The notes beneath the pieces are model-generated. The model saw only the letters and a list, made by a program, of their open reading frames with translations, was not told the origin of the DNA and searched no databases. DNA of 64,000 nucleotides from [Clostridium] colinum (GTDB taxonomy: Bacteria; Bacillota; Clostridia; Lachnospirales; CAG-274), in contig NZ_OW712331.1 in assembly GCF_940677205.1 (NCBI RefSeq), positions 1,488,001-1,552,000 on the forward strand, given 5' to 3'. Made by a program: the position numbers and the translations under genes. This document shows, piece by piece, positions 8,579 through 18,280 of the stretch (positions are counted from its first letter, which is position 1; every line of letters starts with the position of its first letter).

Positions 8579-10549
8579 TTATATTATTTTTTCAGCTAAA
8601 ATGCATATATTTTTATTAGCTATATTCAACTTATTTTTAATAATACTACAATTTTGATTATTAAATAAAATTTCCCAGTTACTATCTTTTAAAATAACTT
8701 CTTTATTATTTTCCCTATTATATACAATACATAATTTATCATATTCTTGTTTACAATTTTCTGTTTTAGTTAAATAAAATATTATTGTATTATCATCTTC
8801 TTCAAATTCTATTTTATCTACATAATTATTATCTGCATTACATAAAACAGGTAAAGTTTTTCTTAATTTTATAAGCTCTTTATAATAGTTTACTAAATCC
8901 TCAAATTTTTTTGTTCTTTCCCAATCTAAAGCATTTATTTTAGTTGAAGATTTATAGCTATTTTCATCACCTTCTTTTGTTCTTGCAAACTCTTCTCCTG
9001 CTTGAAAAAACGGTATACCACAAGTTGTAAACACTATACCTATTGCCAATTTATTTTGTCTAACTAATTCTTCATCATATAGTTTAAAATTTGGTTCTTT
9101 ATTATTAGTTATAACTAATTTATCCCAAAGAGTTAAATTATCGTGTGCAGAAATATAATTTATAAACTGTTTGGGTAAATTAGCAGTAAAATTTTCTATT
9201 TTTTCATTATTCCATACTTTATAAAAATAATTTTTAAGATTAAAAAATGAATCTTTATCTCCATTTACATATCCACAATTTTTTTCTACAAAAACATCAC
9301 CTTTTATTAAATCTCTGATAATATCACAAAATGCACTTATATTATTATCCAATAAATTTATATTTTCTTTATTAGCTGCTTTATATGCTTCTTTTATTGC
9401 AAGCTCTCCAGCTGACCAAGGCTCCCCATAAATCAAAATTTTGCCTTTACCAAATTCATTATCCAAGGCTTTTCTTATTTCATTCATAGTTTGTGTATCG
9501 TGTATTCCCATTAAGTCAAACCTAAACCCGTCTATATGATATTCTTTAGCCCAATATAAAATAGAATCTATCATATACTTTCTATACATAATATTATCAC
9601 TTGCTGTTTCATTTCCACAATCAGACCCGTTGGAACACTCACCTTTTTCATTTATTCTGTAATAATAATAAGGAACTGTTTTATTAAAATTACTATCTAA
9701 ACTATATGTATGGTTGTATACAACGTCCATAATTACGCCTATACCTTCACTATGTAGTGCTTTTATCATTTCTTTTGTTTCTTTTATTCTAACTTTTCCA
9801 TCATATGGATTTGTAGAATAACTACCTTCAGGTACATTATAATTTATTGGGTCATAACCCCAATTAAAACAATCTTCTTTACTTGTTTCATCAATAGACC
9901 CAAAATCATAAAAAGGTAATAAATGTACATATGTTACACCTAAACTTTTTATATAATCTATTCCTGTTGGATAATTTTTATCTCCATATAAATTTGTTCC
10001 CTTTTGTGTAAAAGCTAAATATTTACCTCTATATTTTTCATCTATACAAGAATTCTCATTATAAGAAAAGTCTTTAATATGTAATTCATAAATAACTCTT
10101 TCTTCTATTGGTATGTTAGGCCTTTTATCATTTTCCCAACCTTTAGGGTTAGTATCTTCTAAATCTATAATCATACTTCTTATGCCATTAACACCACAAG
10201 CTTTAGCATTTATATCATTTGTTTCATTTGTTTCTCCATTAGCCGTTATAGTGTATGTATAATATAAATCTTTTAAATCTTCATTTATAGTTATGCTCCA
10301 CACACCTTTTTCTTTTTGGCTCATATTGTAGCTATTAATCTTTTTATCTTCTTTTTCCTCTTTACTACCTTTAGTATATAAATTTAATATTATATTTTGT
10401 GCAGTAGGTGCCCATATTTTAAATATAGTTTTTTCACCACTGTATTGATATCCTAAATCATTTTCTAAATATGTATACTGCTCTTCAAACTCTTTAGATG
10501 TAAAAATTTCTTTCCATTCTAGTGAAGATTTTTTTTCGTTTATTTTCAT
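8579..10549 (-). CDS. pulA: Type I pullulanase (intracellular, GH13_14)
   Basis: 656-residue debranching enzyme that hydrolyses alpha-1,6 branches of dextrins and glycogen. An N-terminal CBM48-like module (about 30-125) precedes the GH13 barrel. The type I pullulanase signature is present as FNWGYDP at 228-234. Other motifs: VVYNH 276-280, GFRFD with nucleophile Asp345, GEPW with Glu376 and SAHD with Asp470. No signal peptide. A longer reading starts at a GTG at 10558, but that GTG is part of the AAAGGTGAT ribosome-binding site, so the ATG at 10549 is the start. It is the third gene after malP and malQ. Only a weak AT hairpin separates it from the malE promoter downstream. Confidence 0.93.
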   Translation of the reverse strand: MKINEKKSSLEWKEIFTSKEFEEQYTYLENDLGYQYSGEKTIFKIWAPTAQNIILNLYTKGSKEEKEDKKINSYNMSQKEKGVWSITINEDLKDLYYTYTITANGETNETNDINAKACGVNGIRSMIIDLEDTNPKGWENDKRPNIPIEERVIYELHIKDFSYNENSCIDEKYRGKYLAFTQKGTNLYGDKNYPTGIDYIKSLGVTYVHLLPFYDFGSIDETSKEDCFNWGYDPINYNVPEGSYSTNPYDGKVRIKETKEMIKALHSEGIGVIMDVVYNHTYSLDSNFNKTVPYYYYRINEKGECSNGSDCGNETASDNIMYRKYMIDSILYWAKEYHIDGFRFDLMGIHDTQTMNEIRKALDNEFGKGKILIYGEPWSAGELAIKEAYKAANKENINLLDNNISAFCDIIRDLIKGDVFVEKNCGYVNGDKDSFFNLKNYFYKVWNNEKIENFTANLPKQFINYISAHDNLTLWDKLVITNNKEPNFKLYDEELVRQNKLAIGIVFTTCGIPFFQAGEEFARTKEGDENSYKSSTKINALDWERTKKFEDLVNYYKELIKLRKTLPVLCNADNNYVDKIEFEEDDNTIIFYLTKTENCKQEYDKLCIVYNRENNKEVILKDSNWEILFNNQNCSIIKNKLNIANKNICILAEKII

Positions 10550-10592
10550 ATTAATCACCTTTTATTATACATATAAATATTCAATTTTTTAA

Positions 10593-10622
10593 AAGAGAGT
10601 ATACATTAAAATACACTCTCTT
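10593..10622 (-). terminator. Hairpin between malQ and pulA
   Basis: Eight-bp perfect stem AAGAGAGT / ACTCTCTT with a 14-base loop directly downstream of the malQ stop. On the minus strand it is followed by TTTTAAAAAATT, a poor U-tract. It is likely an attenuator or mRNA-stabilising hairpin rather than a full stop, because pulA has no visible promoter of its own. Confidence 0.45.
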
Positions 10623-10629
10623 AAAAAGA

Positions 10630-12090
10630 TTAATATCTATTAGTTTTTAATATCCAATTATTATATTTTTCTATTTTATTATTTAATAAATCATAATTAT
10701 TTAACTTCCATTGCCAATTAGGGCTACCTATAGTTGATGGAGTGTTAATTCTTGCTTCATCATCTAAATTTAATATATCTTGGATAGGTATTACAACAAG
10801 ATTTGATACACTATCTAAACATCTATAAATCATTTTATCTATAATATTATCTCCGTCATATGTATCAAACATTTTTTTAATATTTTCTTGGTCTTCTTTA
10901 TCAAAGCTATTATATGCGCCTTTTAGAGTTTGATTATCGTGAGTACCAGTATATAAAATAGTTTTTTCTGTTTCTTTAAAATCATTGTTAGTTTCTTTTG
11001 GATTTAGTTCAAATTGTAATATTTTCATACCACTTAATTTATAATAATCTCTAAGTTCTAATACTTGTGGTCTTAATTCTCCTAAATCTTCTACAACTAT
11101 TTTTATATCTGGCATAGTTTCAAATATTTTATCAAACAAAGCATAACCTGGAGCCTCTACCCATTCACCTTCTATAGCCGTTTCACAACTAGACGGTATT
11201 TTCCAATAAGTATCAAATGCTCTAAAATGGTCTATTCTTATAATGTCATATATTTTTTTATTCCAATTTAGTCTATCTATCCAAAATTTAAATCCATCTT
11301 TTTCTAAATAATCCCAATTATAGATAGGGTTACCCCATCTTTGCCCTGTTTTACTAAAATAATCTGGTGGTACACCTGCTATAAACGTTGGATTGCCCTT
11401 TTCATCTAATAAAAAGTTTTCTTTATTTTCCCAAACATCAACAGAGTCTATCCCTACATATATAGGTATATCACCTAATATTTCTATTCCATTATCATTT
11501 GCATATTTTTTAAGCTCAAACCACTGTTTATAAAATAAAAATTGAACAAAATTTTCATACTCTATACTATCTTTTAAGTTATTTAATTCTTCTTTTGTAT
11601 CTATCCATTTTTTATCTTGTTCATTCCATTCTATCCAACATTTTAAATTATTATTTTTCTTTAATGTAATAAATGTTGCATAAGTTTTAGCCCATTTATT
11701 TTCTTCTTTAAATTTTAAAAATTCATCTTTAAAAATTCCTTTTTCATTCATAGTAGAAAATGCTTCTTTAAAATATTTTTGTTTAAATATTCTTGCTTTT
11801 TCATAATCAACTTTTTCTTCTTTATAATCAATACGCTCTATATTTTCAACAAGTTGCATTTCTTTTAGCTTTTCAATAGATATATATATTTCTTCACCTG
11901 CATAAGATGAATAAGGTTGATAAGGTGAATTTCCATATCCAATAGGGTTTAGTGGTAATATTTGCCATACTTTAAATTTAGCTTTTTTAATTATATCTAC
12001 AAACTTGTAAGCCTCTTTACCAAAATCTCCTACATATTGTTTGCTTGGTAAAGAAAATATAGGCATTAATACTCCTGCTTTTCTATCCAT
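10630..12090 (-). CDS. malQ: 4-alpha-glucanotransferase (amylomaltase)
   Basis: 486-residue GH77 enzyme that transfers maltosyl and longer units between dextrins, making chains long enough for phosphorolysis. GH77 motifs are clear: GNSPYQPYSSYA near 53-64, GQRWGNPIYNW 249-259, RIDHFR with nucleophile Asp287, and VVEDLG with acid/base Glu334. An ATG at 12102 lies inside the GGAGGAT ribosome-binding site, so the ATG at 12090 is the start. It follows malP by 19 bases from that start, in the order malP-malQ-pulA, which is a complete intracellular pathway from branched dextrin to glucose-1-phosphate and glucose. Confidence 0.95.
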   Translation of the reverse strand: MDRKAGVLMPIFSLPSKQYVGDFGKEAYKFVDIIKKAKFKVWQILPLNPIGYGNSPYQPYSSYAGEEIYISIEKLKEMQLVENIERIDYKEEKVDYEKARIFKQKYFKEAFSTMNEKGIFKDEFLKFKEENKWAKTYATFITLKKNNNLKCWIEWNEQDKKWIDTKEELNNLKDSIEYENFVQFLFYKQWFELKKYANDNGIEILGDIPIYVGIDSVDVWENKENFLLDEKGNPTFIAGVPPDYFSKTGQRWGNPIYNWDYLEKDGFKFWIDRLNWNKKIYDIIRIDHFRAFDTYWKIPSSCETAIEGEWVEAPGYALFDKIFETMPDIKIVVEDLGELRPQVLELRDYYKLSGMKILQFELNPKETNNDFKETEKTILYTGTHDNQTLKGAYNSFDKEDQENIKKMFDTYDGDNIIDKMIYRCLDSVSNLVVIPIQDILNLDDEARINTPSTIGSPNWQWKLNNYDLLNNKIEKYNNWILKTNRY

Positions 12091-12109
12091 ATAATCCTCC
12101 ATTATAATA

Positions 12110-14374
12110 CTATTTTAATTTCCAAATATCTTTGTTATACTCTTCTATTGTTCTATCTGATGAGAAAAATCCTGCTTTTGCTATGTTTATTAACGAAGAT
12201 TTTAACCATTTTTCTCTATTATTATAATCTTCTAATGCTTTATCTTTTGTTTTTATATAATCTTCTATATCTAATAAAGTCATAAACCAATCTTTGTTTA
12301 ATATTTCATTATATAATCTTTCTAAATTTTCTTTTCTACCAACAGATAAAACTTTTTCATTTATTATAAAATCTACAACTTCTTTTATTATTGGGCTTTT
12401 TTCATAATAATCTTTAGAGATATAATCCTTATTTTTATAGTGGTTTATAACTGCTTCAGATTTTTCTCCAAATATATAAATATTTTCTTCACCAACAAGC
12501 TCACATATTTCTACATTTGCTCCATCCAAAGTACCTAAAGTTAGTGCTCCGTTTAACATAAATTTCATATTACCAGTTCCGCTAGCTTCTTTACTAGCTA
12601 AAGAGATTTGTTCTGATATATCACAACCAGGAATAAGTTTTTCTGCTTTAGACACATTATAATTTTCTATAAATACAATTTTAATATATTTAGATACTTC
12701 TTCATCTTTTTCTATAATTTCTTGCATACATAATATAAAATGTATTATATCTTTTGCTATTATATAAGCAGGAGCTGCTTTAGCCCCAAAAATAAAAGTT
12801 ATAGGCTTAGTTGGTATATTACCTTTTTTTATCTCTAAATATTTATACACAATATATAAAGCATTCATTTGTTGTCTTTTATATTCGTGTAATCTTTTTA
12901 TTTGTATATCAAATATAGAATTTTCATCTATATCTATATTTTGTGTTAATTTTATATACTCTTTTAATTGTTTCTTTTTAATATTTTTTATTTCACCTAT
13001 TTTATTTATAACATTTGTATCATCTACAAAGTCTAATAATTTTTCTAACTTTGTAGCATCTTTTTTATATTCATTACCTATTAAAGACGTAATATAATCT
13101 GATAGCTCATTGTTACAGTGTAACAACCATCTTCTAAATGTTATACCATTAGTTTTATTGTTAAATTTTTCTGGATAAATTTTATAAAAATGATTAAGCT
13201 CTGAATTTTTTAATATATCTGTATGTAATTTTGCAACACCATTTACACTATATCCAAAATGTATATCTATGTGTGCCATACGAACTCTTTCATCTTCATC
13301 TATAATATAAACTTTAGGGTCATCATATTTTTCACATACAATCATATTTAAACTTTCTATAATTGGCATAAGATGTGGTACAACTTTATATAAATATTTA
13401 ATTGGCCATTTTTCTAAAGCTTCTGCTAAAATTGTATGATTTGTATAAGCACAAGTTTTAGACACAATATTTATAGCTTCTTTTAACCTTATACCCTCTT
13501 GCATTAATAAATATATAAGCTCTGGTATAATCAATGTTGGGTGTGTATCATTTATCTGTATTGTTACGTTTTTATATAACTCTTCTAGCTTATGCCCTTT
13601 TAACTTTTCCTCTTTTAAAATATATTGTGCACCACTACTAACCATAAAGTATTGTTGGAAAATTCTTAATAAATGTCCTGCTTCATCGCTATCATCTGGA
13701 TATAAAAATAACGTAATATTTTTTTCTATATTTTCTTTATCAAAATTTATTCCCTCTAAAACAATACTTTCATCTACAGTTTCTAAATCAAATAAATGTA
13801 GCTTATTTATCCCTTCATCATACCCTATAATATCTATGTCATACATTCTAGATACAACTTTTTTATTTCCAAAGTTTATATCAAAAGTTGTATCTGTTTT
13901 TTCAAGCCAACTTTCATTTTCTATCCATTCATTTTTATATTCTTTTTGAAGATTATCTTCAAATTTTTGTTTAAATAAACCAAAATGATAATTTAGACCT
14001 ATACCATCACCACTAAGCCCTATGCTTGCAATAGAATCTAAAAAGCAAGAAGCAAGTCTACCAAGTCCACCATTGCCAAGAGATGGCTCTGGCTCTATTT
14101 CTTCTATATCTGTAAGATTTTTTTTATTTTCTTTTAATATTTTTTTTATCTCTTCATATATACCTAAATTTATTAAATTATTTGATAATAATTTACCAAT
14201 CAAAAATTCGGCAGATACATAATAAACTTTTTTATTATTTTTTATAATAGGTCTTTCTTTAGCCTCTTTTTTTACTAATTCTAAAATAGAATAGTATAAT
14301 TCTTCATTAGTGCAATTAGATATTTCTTTATTATATCTTTTAAATACAATATTTTGAAGTTTTTCTTTAATCAT
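12110..14374 (-). CDS. malP: Maltodextrin/glycogen phosphorylase
   Basis: 754-residue GT35 phosphorylase that uses phosphate to release glucose-1-phosphate from alpha-1,4-glucan ends. PLP is bound by Lys604 in the signature [16 protein letters not shown]. The N-terminal [19 protein letters not shown] (96-114) and the [14 protein letters not shown] segment (311-324) are family hallmarks. It is shorter than regulated animal-type phosphorylases, like bacterial MalP/GlgP. Its context (malQ, pulA, dextrin importer, no glycogen-synthesis genes) argues for maltodextrin use, but glycogen breakdown is also possible. It is the first gene of its unit, behind its own promoter and operator. Confidence 0.93.
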   Translation of the reverse strand: MIKEKLQNIVFKRYNKEISNCTNEELYYSILELVKKEAKERPIIKNNKKVYYVSAEFLIGKLLSNNLINLGIYEEIKKILKENKKNLTDIEEIEPEPSLGNGGLGRLASCFLDSIASIGLSGDGIGLNYHFGLFKQKFEDNLQKEYKNEWIENESWLEKTDTTFDINFGNKKVVSRMYDIDIIGYDEGINKLHLFDLETVDESIVLEGINFDKENIEKNITLFLYPDDSDEAGHLLRIFQQYFMVSSGAQYILKEEKLKGHKLEELYKNVTIQINDTHPTLIIPELIYLLMQEGIRLKEAINIVSKTCAYTNHTILAEALEKWPIKYLYKVVPHLMPIIESLNMIVCEKYDDPKVYIIDEDERVRMAHIDIHFGYSVNGVAKLHTDILKNSELNHFYKIYPEKFNNKTNGITFRRWLLHCNNELSDYITSLIGNEYKKDATKLEKLLDFVDDTNVINKIGEIKNIKKKQLKEYIKLTQNIDIDENSIFDIQIKRLHEYKRQQMNALYIVYKYLEIKKGNIPTKPITFIFGAKAAPAYIIAKDIIHFILCMQEIIEKDEEVSKYIKIVFIENYNVSKAEKLIPGCDISEQISLASKEASGTGNMKFMLNGALTLGTLDGANVEICELVGEENIYIFGEKSEAVINHYKNKDYISKDYYEKSPIIKEVVDFIINEKVLSVGRKENLERLYNEILNKDWFMTLLDIEDYIKTKDKALEDYNNREKWLKSSLINIAKAGFFSSDRTIEEYNKDIWKLK

Positions 14375-14392
14375 ATATACACCTCATTTTTT

Positions 14393-14406
14393 TCGTAAAT
14401 TTTCGA
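14393..14406 (-). promoter_or_regulatory. Operator-like palindrome in the malP leader
   Basis: TCGTAAATTTTCGA, identical in all 14 bases to the site in front of malE and in the same place, starting 8 bases after the -10 box and ending 19 bases before the malP ATG. Both copies are preceded by T-rich sequence on the plus strand. It is the probable binding site of the divergent LacI-type regulator. Confidence 0.7.
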
Positions 14407-14414
14407 TTTATTAA

Positions 14415-14443
14415 ATTATACTATTTTTATTATATTTTGTCTA
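14415..14443 (-). promoter_or_regulatory. malP promoter
   Basis: Minus-strand -35 TAGACA, 17-base spacer, -10 TATAAT. Nearly the same as the malE promoter, which together with the shared operator indicates coordinated expression of the importer and degradation units. Confidence 0.75.
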
Positions 14444-14570
14444 TATATTTTTAATTATCAAATTATTTTTATGTTATTTATACTATTTTTTATTTATTTT
14501 ATAGCATTTTTTTATTAATTTATTATATTTTTTATAAAATAAATTTAATATTTAAATTTTCATATTGTAA

Positions 14571-14599
14571 TTGACTAAAATAGTTTTATACTATATATT
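14571..14599 (+). promoter_or_regulatory. Promoter of the LacI-type regulator
   Basis: -35 TTGACT, 17-base spacer, -10 TATATT. The -10 lies in the first copy of a perfect 26-bp tandem repeat, so the second copy duplicates the -10 region. No copy of the 14-bp operator is found here, so autoregulation through that site is not supported. Confidence 0.6.
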
Positions 14600-14636
14600 A
14601 ATATAATAGATTTATACTATATATTAATATAATAGA
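14585..14636 (+). repeat. Perfect tandem duplication, 2 x 26 bp
   Basis: Two identical adjacent 26-bp units, 14585-14610 and 14611-14636, each starting TTTATACTAT and ending AATATAATAGA. They lie between the -35 of the regulator gene and its ribosome-binding site. Copy number could alter the leader length or offer alternative -10 boxes (TATACT, TATATT in each unit). Confidence 0.85.
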
Positions 14637-14668
14637 TTTATTTATAATTAATTTTAGGAGGTGATTAT

Positions 14669-15664
14669 ATGCCTGTAAAAATAAAAGATATTGCAAAAAA
14701 ACTAAATATATCTGTTGGAACTGTTTCAAAAGGATTAAACGGAGCCTCTGATATAAGCTATGATTTAACTCAGTTAATATTAGATACTGCCATAGAAATG
14801 GGCTATAAGCCAAAAAAAATGCTTAATGGCAATTCAAAAAAACTTTGTATATTTATCACTAATATGGATTATAAATCTAAAAATGATTTTGGATATGATA
14901 TTATTTTAGGATTTAAAAAATGTGCTATACGTGATAATTGGAAAGTATATATAGAAGAAATTAATCACAGTTTTCAAGAAGAAAATAACTATGATAAATA
15001 TATGCTAGCTAAAGGATATAGTGGTGCTTTTTTTGTTGGATTTGCATTAGATGATTTATGGTTACAAAATTTATCAAAAACAACTACCCCAACAGTTTTG
15101 TTAGATAACTATATACCTAAAAATTTTAATGTTAGCTACGTAGGAACAGATAATTTTGAAGCTTTTGATATACTAATAGACTATTTAGTATCTATTGGAC
15201 ATTCTAAAATAGGCTTTTTTAGTGGCTTTTTAGATTCTATGGTTTCATCTGAACGATATGATGCTTTCTTAAAAGCTATGAAAAATCATAATTTAAATAT
15301 TGATAAAAACCTTATTTGTTTTGGTCATTATTCTATAGACTCAGCCGAATATCATATACCTAATATAATAAAAAACAACGCAACCGCTATATTATGTGGT
15401 AGCGACCTTATGGCCTACGGTGCTATAAAAGTTTGTGAAAAAATGGGAATAAATGTACCTAATGATATTAGTATAATTGGATTTGATGATATAGATATTT
15501 GTAAAAAGTCTACACCTAAAATAACAACTATTAAACAAAATAGACTAGAAATTGGTAAATGTGCTTATATTTCTTTAGAAGGTATTATGCGTAATGTTTG
15601 TATAAATAAAACTACTTTAAGGCCAAAACTTATAAAACGTAATTCTGTTAAAAAAATAATATAG
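14669..15664 (+). CDS. malR: LacI-family transcriptional regulator of the maltodextrin genes
   Basis: 331-residue repressor-type protein. The N-terminal helix-turn-helix (about 4-25) reads IKDIAKKLNISVGTVSKGLNG, followed by a periplasmic-binding-like effector domain with GTDNFEAFDILIDYL and a C-terminal IIGFDDIDICKKSTPKITTI typical of LacI/GalR proteins. The hinge region is unusual: after EMGY it reads KPKKMLNGNSKKL instead of the usual PN..AR.L pattern. The ribosome-binding site AGGAGGTGAT is ideal. It is divergent from malP and is the only regulator in the locus, so it is the best candidate for binding TCGTAAATTTTCGA in front of malP and malE. The effector is probably maltose or a maltodextrin (inference). 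Confidence 0.88.
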   Translation: MPVKIKDIAKKLNISVGTVSKGLNGASDISYDLTQLILDTAIEMGYKPKKMLNGNSKKLCIFITNMDYKSKNDFGYDIILGFKKCAIRDNWKVYIEEINHSFQEENNYDKYMLAKGYSGAFFVGFALDDLWLQNLSKTTTPTVLLDNYIPKNFNVSYVGTDNFEAFDILIDYLVSIGHSKIGFFSGFLDSMVSSERYDAFLKAMKNHNLNIDKNLICFGHYSIDSAEYHIPNIIKNNATAILCGSDLMAYGAIKVCEKMGINVPNDISIIGFDDIDICKKSTPKITTIKQNRLEIGKCAYISLEGIMRNVCINKTTLRPKLIKRNSVKKII

Positions 15665-15718
15665 TAATATAAAAGACTGAATATAAAATATTTTAGGCTA
15701 AATTTTTTCATTTTTATA

Positions 15719-15746
15719 TTTTATATAAAAATTTTAATCATAAGAC
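15719..15746 (+). repeat. Partial copy of a dispersed intergenic repeat
   Basis: 28 bases matching 24 of 28 positions of 28863-28890, the core of the intergenic repeat described at 28814-28945. It lies between the convergent regulator and helicase genes. Downstream similarity is weak, so this is at best a decayed copy. Confidence 0.4.
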
Positions 15747-15838
15747 GAGACCTTGCCTATTATACGCCTAAGTTTTAAGATAGTTTTAATCCATTATTCA
15801 TATATTAACTTGTCGTAATAACTTTATCATTACGATAA

Positions 15839-15865
15839 AAGGGTGTAGACAAAGTCTACACCCTT
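15839..15865 (-). terminator. Terminator of the DEAD-box helicase gene
   Basis: Perfect 12-bp stem AAGGGTGTAGAC / GTCTACACCCTT with a 3-base loop, 30 bases past the helicase stop and followed on the minus strand by TTTTATCG. A second 8-bp stem (AACTAAAG / CTTTAGTT, 15867-15889), followed on the plus strand by TTTTATATT, could terminate the convergent regulator transcript. Confidence 0.75.
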
Positions 15866-15894
15866 AAACTAAAGATAAAACCTTTAGTTTTATA

Positions 15895-17472
15895 TTATCT
15901 ACTTTTAGCTCGTTCAACTTTTACACTAACTTTTTTAATTTTTTTACCTTTCATACCTTTTAAAATATCTTTTACATATTTTTTAGGTACATCTAAAAAT
16001 GTATACTCGTCATATATGTCAATATCGCCGATAGCTTTTCCTGGTATTCCACATTCTCCAGCAATAGCACCAACTATGTCTTTTGCTCTTACTCTTTTTT
16101 TCTTACCTACATTTATAAATAATCTAACTAATTTTTCATTATTGTCTTCTAAATCATCTTCAAAATCTATATCTTCTGTATTTTCATCATATAAGCTCAT
16201 TTTTAATAAAGCCGCTGATATATCCACAGCCGATATATCTTCATTTATAATATTTTCTACAATATTTATATATTTAGTAAGGCGTCCTTCTTCTATAACA
16301 CCTTTTATCTTTTCTATAAAATTATTAGTTTTAGCCTCTTCTATATCCATTAATGATGGTAATTTACCTAATTTTATTTTTGCCTTAGTATATTTCATAA
16401 TATCTCTAAGTTTATATATTTCTCTACCGACAACAAAGCTAAAAGCTTTACCAGAACGCCCTGCTCTACCTGTTCTTCCTATTCTATGTACGTAATATTC
16501 TTCATCTTGAGGTAAATCATAGTTTATAACCATATCAACATCATCTACGTCTATACCACGTGCTGCAACATCTGTTGCCACTAATATTTCTATTGTACGA
16601 TTTCTAAATTTTTTCATTACAATATCACGTTGTATTTGCTTTAAATCTCCGTGCAAACCTTCTGCAAAATATCCTCTACCTTGCAAATGCTCTACAAGCT
16701 CATCAACTCTTTTTTTAGTATTACAAAATATAACTACTAGCTCTGGAAAATGCATATCTATGAGCCTAGAAGTAGCCTCTACTTTTGTTTTTTCTTTTAT
16801 TTCAAAATATATTTGTTCTATATTAGGAACGGTAAGTTCTTTTCTTGCAACTTTTATAATTTCAGGGTTTACAAGGTATTTATCTGTAAGCTCCATAATT
16901 TCTTTAGCTATAGTTGCAGAAAATAAAACTGTTTGTCTATCTTCTGGTATTTTATCTAATATAGCTTCTATATCATCTCTAAAGCCCATATCTAACATTT
17001 CATCTGCTTCATCTAATATGACCATTTTTACAGTTTCCATTTTTAATGTTCGTCTTTTCATATGGTCCATTACACGTCCTGGTGTTCCAACAACTATTTG
17101 AACACCTTTTTTTAATGCTCCTATTTGTCTTTCTATAGGTTGTCCACCATATACTGGTAAAACTTTTATATCATCTTTATATTTTAAAAATTTTCTAAAT
17201 TCTTCACATATTTGTATTGCAAGTTCTCTTGTAGGTGATAATATAACCGCTTGTAATTTTTTATTTTCTGTATCTATCATATCTATACAAGGTAGACCAA
17301 AAGCAGCTGTTTTACCTGTACCTGTTTGAGATTGTCCTATTATATCCTTACCTTCTAAAACTTTTGTTATCGCCTTAGACTGTATAGGTGTAGCTTCTTC
17401 AAACCCCATATCTTTAACTGCTCTTACTAGCTGGTTAGATAGTTGTAACTCTTCAAATTTTAAATTTGTCAT
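15895..17472 (-). CDS. DEAD-box RNA helicase with DbpA-type RNA-binding domain
   Basis: 525-residue ATP-dependent RNA helicase. All core motifs are present: Q-motif with ATPIQ at 27-31, motif I SQTGTGKT (48-55), Ia PTRELAIQ, GTPGR, DEAD 154-157, SAT, VATDVAARGIDV, and HRIGRTGRAGRSG. The last 75 residues (IVGAIAGECGIPGKAIGDI onward) form a DbpA RNA-binding domain, which in characterised relatives recognises 23S rRNA or structured RNA. The role is probably ribosome assembly or cold-stress RNA unwinding. It is a single-gene unit with a GAAAGGA ribosome-binding site. It could equally be called DeaD/CsdA-like, so I give no gene symbol. Confidence 0.95.
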   Translation of the reverse strand: MTNLKFEELQLSNQLVRAVKDMGFEEATPIQSKAITKVLEGKDIIGQSQTGTGKTAAFGLPCIDMIDTENKKLQAVILSPTRELAIQICEEFRKFLKYKDDIKVLPVYGGQPIERQIGALKKGVQIVVGTPGRVMDHMKRRTLKMETVKMVILDEADEMLDMGFRDDIEAILDKIPEDRQTVLFSATIAKEIMELTDKYLVNPEIIKVARKELTVPNIEQIYFEIKEKTKVEATSRLIDMHFPELVVIFCNTKKRVDELVEHLQGRGYFAEGLHGDLKQIQRDIVMKKFRNRTIEILVATDVAARGIDVDDVDMVINYDLPQDEEYYVHRIGRTGRAGRSGKAFSFVVGREIYKLRDIMKYTKAKIKLGKLPSLMDIEEAKTNNFIEKIKGVIEEGRLTKYINIVENIINEDISAVDISAALLKMSLYDENTEDIDFEDDLEDNNEKLVRLFINVGKKKRVRAKDIVGAIAGECGIPGKAIGDIDIYDEYTFLDVPKKYVKDILKGMKGKKIKKVSVKVERAKSR

Positions 17473-17568
17473 AAATAAGTCCTTTCATAAAGTAATTTAC
17501 ATATTTTTTTAGTATATCATTAATATAAAAAAAATACAATGTTTTTATTTTATATTTTTAAATTTTTC

Positions 17569-17597
17569 TTGCAAATCTTATATTTAGTTGTTATAAT
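17569..17597 (+). promoter_or_regulatory. Promoter of the panT-coaX pair
   Basis: -35 TTGCAA, 17-base spacer, -10 TATAAT. It gives a leader of about 50 bases before the ATG at 17654. No riboswitch-like structure is visible in that short leader. Confidence 0.7.
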
Positions 17598-17653
17598 ATT
17601 TTTGAAATAAAGCACTGTATCTTTTTATAAGAATAGTAGCAAGGAGGACTAAT

Positions 17654-18268
17654 ATGAATAATTCTTTATCTAAAAATGATAAAAAAAATTTTTCAAAAGA
17701 CATTGTAAAAATATCATTATTTTCTGCTATAATTTTTACTTTGGGAATGACACCTTTTGGTTATATCCCTTTAGGAGCTTTTAAAATAGTTACCGTACAC
17801 ATTCCTGTAATTATAGGTTCTATAGTTTTAGGTCCTAAAAAAGGTAGTTTTCTTGGGTTTATATTTGGGCTAACTAGCTTTATTATGTCTCATCTACAAC
17901 CAGCTATTACCTCTTACTTTTTTTCTCCTATTATAAGTGGTAATATATTTAGCCTTATTGTATGTTTTATACCTCGAATTTTAGTTGGTATAGTTCCTTA
18001 TTTTATTTTTAACCTATTAAAAAAAATAAATTTAAATTTATCTCTTATAATAAGTGGTTTAGTTGGCTCTTTAGTAAATACTATTTTTGTTTTAAGTTTT
18101 ATTTATATATTTTTTGCAGAAAAATATGCCGAAATATTAAATACTTCTTTAGACAATTTAATACCCGTTATATTGGCCAGTGTTGGTGTTAATGCTACAT
18201 TAGAAGCAATAGCATCTTCCATATTGGTTTTAAGCATATGTAAAGCTATTTTTAAAATATCAAAATAA
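17654..18268 (+). CDS. panT: ECF transporter S component, probably pantothenate-specific
   Basis: 204-residue membrane protein with about six hydrophobic helices. The N-terminal part, with TPFGYIPLGAF, VHIPVIIGSIVLGPKKGSF and GFIFGLTSFI, is the pattern of energy-coupling-factor substrate-capture (S) components. It would bind a vitamin outside the cell and work with a shared EcfA/A'/T module encoded elsewhere. Substrate assignment rests on context: it is followed by coaX with a 12-base gap, and both act at the entry of CoA synthesis. The ribosome-binding site is AAGGAGGAC. Pantothenate is therefore likely but not proven; another vitamin precursor is possible. Confidence 0.8.
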   Translation: MNNSLSKNDKKNFSKDIVKISLFSAIIFTLGMTPFGYIPLGAFKIVTVHIPVIIGSIVLGPKKGSFLGFIFGLTSFIMSHLQPAITSYFFSPIISGNIFSLIVCFIPRILVGIVPYFIFNLLKKINLNLSLIISGLVGSLVNTIFVLSFIYIFFAEKYAEILNTSLDNLIPVILASVGVNATLEAIASSILVLSICKAIFKISK

Positions 18269-18280
18269 AAGGAGATAAAA

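Noticed and set aside
14598-14813. 71-codon minus-strand frame over the start of the LacI-type gene
   Set aside because: It is antisense to a clear regulator gene with an ideal ribosome-binding site, has no ribosome-binding site of its own and covers the tandem repeat.
15666-15840. Small RNA gene between the LacI-type and helicase genes
   Set aside because: The TCGTAAT / ATTACGA and AAGGGTGTAGAC stems are simplest to explain as terminators of the two convergent genes; there is no separate promoter.
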